Source: Volvox africanus (taxonomy: Eukaryota > Chlorophyta > Chlorophyceae > Chlamydomonadales > Volvocaceae). Taken from it: a DNA stretch of 64,000 bases. The position numbers were made by a program, and so were the translations under genes. Shown here piece by piece: positions 63,201 through 64,000 of the stretch. Under the pieces are notes generated by a model that was not told the DNA's origin, searched no databases, and saw only the letters and a program-made list of their open reading frames with translations. The stretch is taken from positions 2,356,001 through 2,420,000 of the forward strand of contig BSDZ01000005.1 of the NCBI GenBank assembly GCA_030268105.1, given 5' to 3'. Position 1 is the first letter of the stretch. Each line of letters starts with the position of its first letter.

Positions 63201-63343
63201 GTGTGGATGACGGAAGCCAAGCGGCGAGCGCTATCTCGAGTAAGTCTGGTGTTATTGGATTAAGGTCACTGGGGGTCATTGGGGATCATTTGAATCCGCA
63301 GGAAACAGGTACGTGGGCGGAATCGCGCGGATTGGAGAAGTAA
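51226..63343 (+). CDS. TmcB-like multipass membrane protein with PAS domains
   Basis: Twenty-three exons, all in phase, 1630 residues: 51226-51338, 51414-51499, 51606-51682, 52070-52202, 52242-52508, 52753-52821, 52915-53192, 53535-53669, 54012-54298, 54742-54844, 55278-55372, 55672-55821, 56128-56398, 56908-57078, 57543-57604, 58434-58566, 59004-59178, 59449-59660, 60136-60288, 60445-60691, 61218-61321, 61598-61797 and 61972-63343 (TAA). Layout: cytosolic start with NFQDGVFA; about seven or eight membrane helices between residues ~100 and 430 (e.g. ECLKMPHLLHLLVALSVGLM, SCDLDPVSRGVLASP); TPR-like helices to ~650 (HLLILYANFVLEVHKDG); PAS-1 at ~670-800 (DDAIMVIDAEGTIMMVSQ, FGYAKSDLEGANVSVLMPQP, YVFPISLCVTKLSGIGTD, SIFLGVIRPL); PAS-2 at ~880-940 (LLLGYSMRKLASMRLDQLLP). 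The 450-residue tail is charged and Ser-rich. The family is named after Dictyostelium tiny macrocysts proteins and is common in volvocine algae; function there is unknown. A sensory role is inferred. The first two exons are less certain. Confidence 0.85.
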
Positions 63344-64000
63344 ACCGGCCTGGACCTGCGGTATAACTAGCGCACGTGCACATGCATTCCTTGAATAGGC
63401 TTGGAAAATCCAATACATACGATGCAATCTGCAACTTTGGAAACATCTGCACCTGCATCTGCATCTTGAGGATGCATGATATGATTAAATGTTATACACA
63501 TTTTAACTATACCTAAATACCCGTTTTGGGCAATGTTAAACGGCATTTACAATTGACGTTCGAGCAGGTGCGTGTGCATACATGCATGTGCATTATTATT
63601 ATTATTATTATGGTTACTCCGCCCTTGCGGGCTGGCGTGTATTATGGGGATCTCCGGAATTTTAACCGAGTGGGCACGCGTACCTCAGCGTCTCCATCTG
63701 AGGCCGCTAGAGATCACCTGTTTTTTGGTTAGTTTCCTTACTCTCTACGGCCCCTATCCATGTGCCAGCCCCTTCGGATCTACTGGCATTTAGGTGGGTG
63801 TCAAACCACCCCGCACCATCAGCCCAGTTACTGGCCTCAGATGCGCACTTCACGGGCTATGCGGACTCGGACCCAACTCCGTAGAATCACTATCCAAGCT
63901 GCATTCCCCCTACGCCATTTTGCCCCGACCCAGATTCGAACTGGCGGCTTTGAGGTCGCAAGCTCGGATCCTTAGGGAATGGCCTCGAGAGGCGGATATG
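63344..64000. other. Intergenic 3' end of window, with tRNA-like motif
   Basis: It follows the TmcB-like stop and holds an (ATT)n run near 63591-63610. On the minus strand at about 63930-63950 there is a T-arm-like hairpin with a TTCGAAT loop and a 4-bp stem, but no acceptor stem or anticodon arm can be paired with it. No gene is supported. Confidence 0.45.

Noticed and set aside
63900..64000. Complete tRNA gene on the minus strand
   Set aside because: Only a T-arm-like hairpin is present. No matching acceptor stem, D arm or anticodon arm could be paired.

Overview
This is nuclear DNA from a green alga of the Chlamydomonadales, most likely a volvocine species. The genes are intron-dense with ordinary GT-AG junctions, exons are richer in GC than introns and intergenic DNA, TGTAA (the chlorophyte polyadenylation signal) occurs downstream of several genes, and simple repeats are abundant. 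The gene families also point this way: an octotricopeptide-repeat protein, a TmcB-like PAS membrane protein, and plant-type DEX1 and flagellar ARMC9 homologues. I see no bacterial operon, CRISPR array, rRNA gene or convincing tRNA gene.

Layout. (1) 1-10634, plus strand: 3' part of an ARMC9 homologue, eleven exons with consistent reading phase; the 5' end lies outside the window. (2) 10635-13307: no cellular gene, with a possible LTR-retrotransposon integrase tail. (3) 13308-28519, plus strand: DEX1 homologue, 26 phase-consistent exons; the first exon(s) are not found. (4) 28520-30823: convergent intergenic region with several TGTAA signals, including a palindromic two-way one. (5) 30824-38381, minus strand: a 2201-residue OPR/FAST-like protein in four exons. 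(6) 38382-40058: intergenic, with a weak retroelement remnant. (7) 40059-44461, plus strand: mTERF-like protein with a (CTCCCT)n intron. (8) about 44558-46039, minus strand: three exon-like blocks of an unrecognised gene that converges on the mTERF-like gene with only 96 bases between stop codons. (9) 47645-48509, plus strand: a two-exon orphan protein with a 19-residue repeat, followed by a 72-bp tandem repeat. (10) about 50700-51020: decayed non-LTR retrotransposon motifs. (11) 51226-63343, plus strand: 23-exon TmcB-like multipass membrane protein with two PAS-type regions, 1630 residues. (12) 63344-64000: intergenic, with a tRNA-like motif.

The genes do not form one pathway. ARMC9 belongs to the ciliary base/Joubert module. 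The DEX1 homologue is a secretory-pathway membrane protein with calcium-type DxDxDG loops. The OPR and mTERF-like proteins are typical nucleus-encoded organelle gene-expression factors and lie next to each other, divergently arranged with about 1.7 kb between their starts. The TmcB-like protein is probably a membrane sensor. All exon models were built by reading homology and splice phase by eye; no search was run.
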